DNA of 12,815 nt. Source: an uncultured Faecalibacterium sp. (GTDB lineage: Bacteria > Bacillota > Clostridia > Oscillospirales > Ruminococcaceae). Of the stretch, positions 11,812 to 12,815 are shown one piece after another. The stretch spans positions 1-12,815 of the forward strand of contig CAKTFD010000065.1 in the NCBI GenBank assembly GCA_934553285.1. Direction: 5' to 3'. A program made the translations under genes and the position numbers. The number at the start of each line of letters is the position of its first letter. The first letter of the stretch is position 1. The notes beneath the pieces were generated by a model, which searched no databases, was not told the origin of the DNA, and worked only from the letters and a program-made list of their open reading frames with translations.

Positions 11812-12815
11812 ATGGCCAAGAAAGAATTTCAGGCAGAGAGCAAAAAGCTGATGGATATGATGATCAACTCCATCTACACCAACAAGGAAATTTTCCTGCG
11901 GGAGCTGATCTCCAACGCCTCGGACGCCATCGACAAGCTGTATTATAAGAGCCTGACCGACACCTCCGTGGGCATGAACAAGAGCGATTTCCGCATCCTG
12001 ATCACCCGCGACAAGGAAAACCGCATCCTCACCGTGGAGGACAACGGCATCGGCATGACCAAGGCTGAGCTGGAGGAGAACCTGGGCACCATCGCCCACT
12101 CCGGCTCGCTGGACTTCAAGCAGGACAACAAGGACGAGAACATCGACATCATCGGCCAGTTCGGCGTCGGCTTCTACTCCTCCTTCATGGTGGCCGACAA
12201 GGTCACCGTCATCTCCAAGGCCTACGGCTCGGACGAGGCCTGGCAGTGGGAGTCCTCCGGTGTGGACGGCTACGAGATGACCCCGGCTGAGAAGGACACT
12301 GCTGGTACCCAGATCATCCTGCACATCAAGCCGGACACCGAAACCGACCACTACGACAACTTCCTGGATGAGTACGGCATCGTGGCCATCGTCAAGAAAT
12401 ACAGCGACTATGTGCGCTATCCCATCCAGATGGAGCGCGAAAAGAGCCGCCAGAAGCCGGAACCGGACCCCAAGCCCGAGGACTACAAGCCCGAGTGGGA
12501 GACCTACACCGAGCTGGAGACCCTGAACAGCATGATCCCCATCTGGAAGAAGCAGAAGAGCGAAGTGACCGATGCGGAATACAACGCCTTCTATAAGGAC
12601 AAGTTCGGCGACTATGCCGACCCCGCCCGGGTCATCGTGAGCCGCACCGAGGGCACTGCCAACTACAACGCCCTGCTGTTCGTGCCCAGCCACCGCCCCT
12701 ACGATTTCTACACCAAGGATTACGAGAAGGGTCTGGCCCTGTACGCATCCGGCGTGCTCATCATGGAGAAGTGCGCCGACCTGCTGCCCGATTACTTCAG
12801 CTTCGTCAAGGGCAT
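11812..12815 (+). CDS. htpG: Molecular chaperone HtpG (bacterial Hsp90), 5' part
   Basis: HtpG is the cytosolic ATP-dependent Hsp90 chaperone, a homodimer. The window holds 334 codons plus two bases; the 3' end is beyond the edge, and full proteins are usually 620-640 residues. The N-terminal GHKL ATPase domain has E31 and N35 (LRELISNASDAIDK), D77 in DNGIGM and the lid region IGQFGVGFYSSFMV (113-126). A charged linker (EREKSRQKPEPDPKPEDYKPE) and the middle domain start at about 210 (IPIWKKQKSEV). The ATG 11812 has an AAGAGG site 9 bases upstream. Asn is AAC and Ile nearly always ATC, a bias expected of an abundant protein. The gene is predicted to be HrcA-controlled through the CIRCE element. 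Confidence 0.97.
   Translation, partial: MAKKEFQAESKKLMDMMINSIYTNKEIFLRELISNASDAIDKLYYKSLTDTSVGMNKSDFRILITRDKENRILTVEDNGIGMTKAELEENLGTIAHSGSLDFKQDNKDENIDIIGQFGVGFYSSFMVADKVTVISKAYGSDEAWQWESSGVDGYEMTPAEKDTAGTQIILHIKPDTETDHYDNFLDEYGIVAIVKKYSDYVRYPIQMEREKSRQKPEPDPKPEDYKPEWETYTELETLNSMIPIWKKQKSEVTDAEYNAFYKDKFGDYADPARVIVSRTEGTANYNALLFVPSHRPYDFYTKDYEKGLALYASGVLIMEKCADLLPDYFSFVKG

Noticed and set aside
11749..12693. Minus-strand frame antisense to htpG (314 codons)
   Set aside because: It is rich in V, G, D and H repeats that reflect the biased htpG codons read backwards. htpG motifs on the plus strand are decisive.

Overview
This is a chromosomal core window of about 12.8 kb from a GC-rich, low-oxygen-adapted Firmicute. 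The best fit is a gut Clostridia member of the Oscillospiraceae/Ruminococcaceae, perhaps Faecalibacterium-like. The evidence is a tRNA(Phe) T-box riboswitch, a perfect CIRCE heat-shock operator, a class A flavodiiron protein, a C_GCAxxG_C_C family protein and strong AGGAG-type ribosome binding sites. The lineage is an inference from gene content and style, not from a search. No insertion sequence, phage gene, CRISPR array, tRNA or rRNA was seen.

Left part (1-4070, minus strand). The first 140 bases hold a strong leftward promoter for a gene outside the window. A strong terminator (141-176) ends the pheS-pheT operon, which encodes both subunits of phenylalanyl-tRNA synthetase. A T-box leader with a UUC (Phe) specifier, a canonical T-box motif and a competing terminator fills most of the 413 gene-free bases before pheS.

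Middle part (4070-8236, minus strand). Three genes follow: fprA (flavodiiron protein, O2/NO reduction), rmuC (DNA-recombination-limiting protein) and a cytosolic transglutaminase-fold protein. fprA and the transglutaminase gene have good promoters of their own. rmuC sits 21 bases behind a terminator and has no visible promoter.

Right part (8237-12815). A GNAT acetyltransferase of the phosphinothricin-acetyltransferase type diverges from the transglutaminase gene. A convergent 14-bp-stem terminator separates it from a minus-strand pair: an unknown acidic 146-residue protein followed by an HD-domain phosphohydrolase. Next is a second minus-strand pair, a cysteine-rich C_GCAxxG_C_C protein and an alpha/beta hydrolase, with no bases between them. 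The window ends in the 5' two-thirds or less of htpG (plus strand), whose promoter overlaps a perfect CIRCE element, so HrcA control is predicted.

Most of the window is ordinary housekeeping DNA. The most informative signals are regulatory: htpG under CIRCE, the Phe T-box, an inverted repeat around the fprA promoter, tiny ORFs joined by ATGA overlaps to both divergent genes at 8230-8495, and a recurring extended -10 (TGn) promoter style. I found no convincing new multi-gene system.
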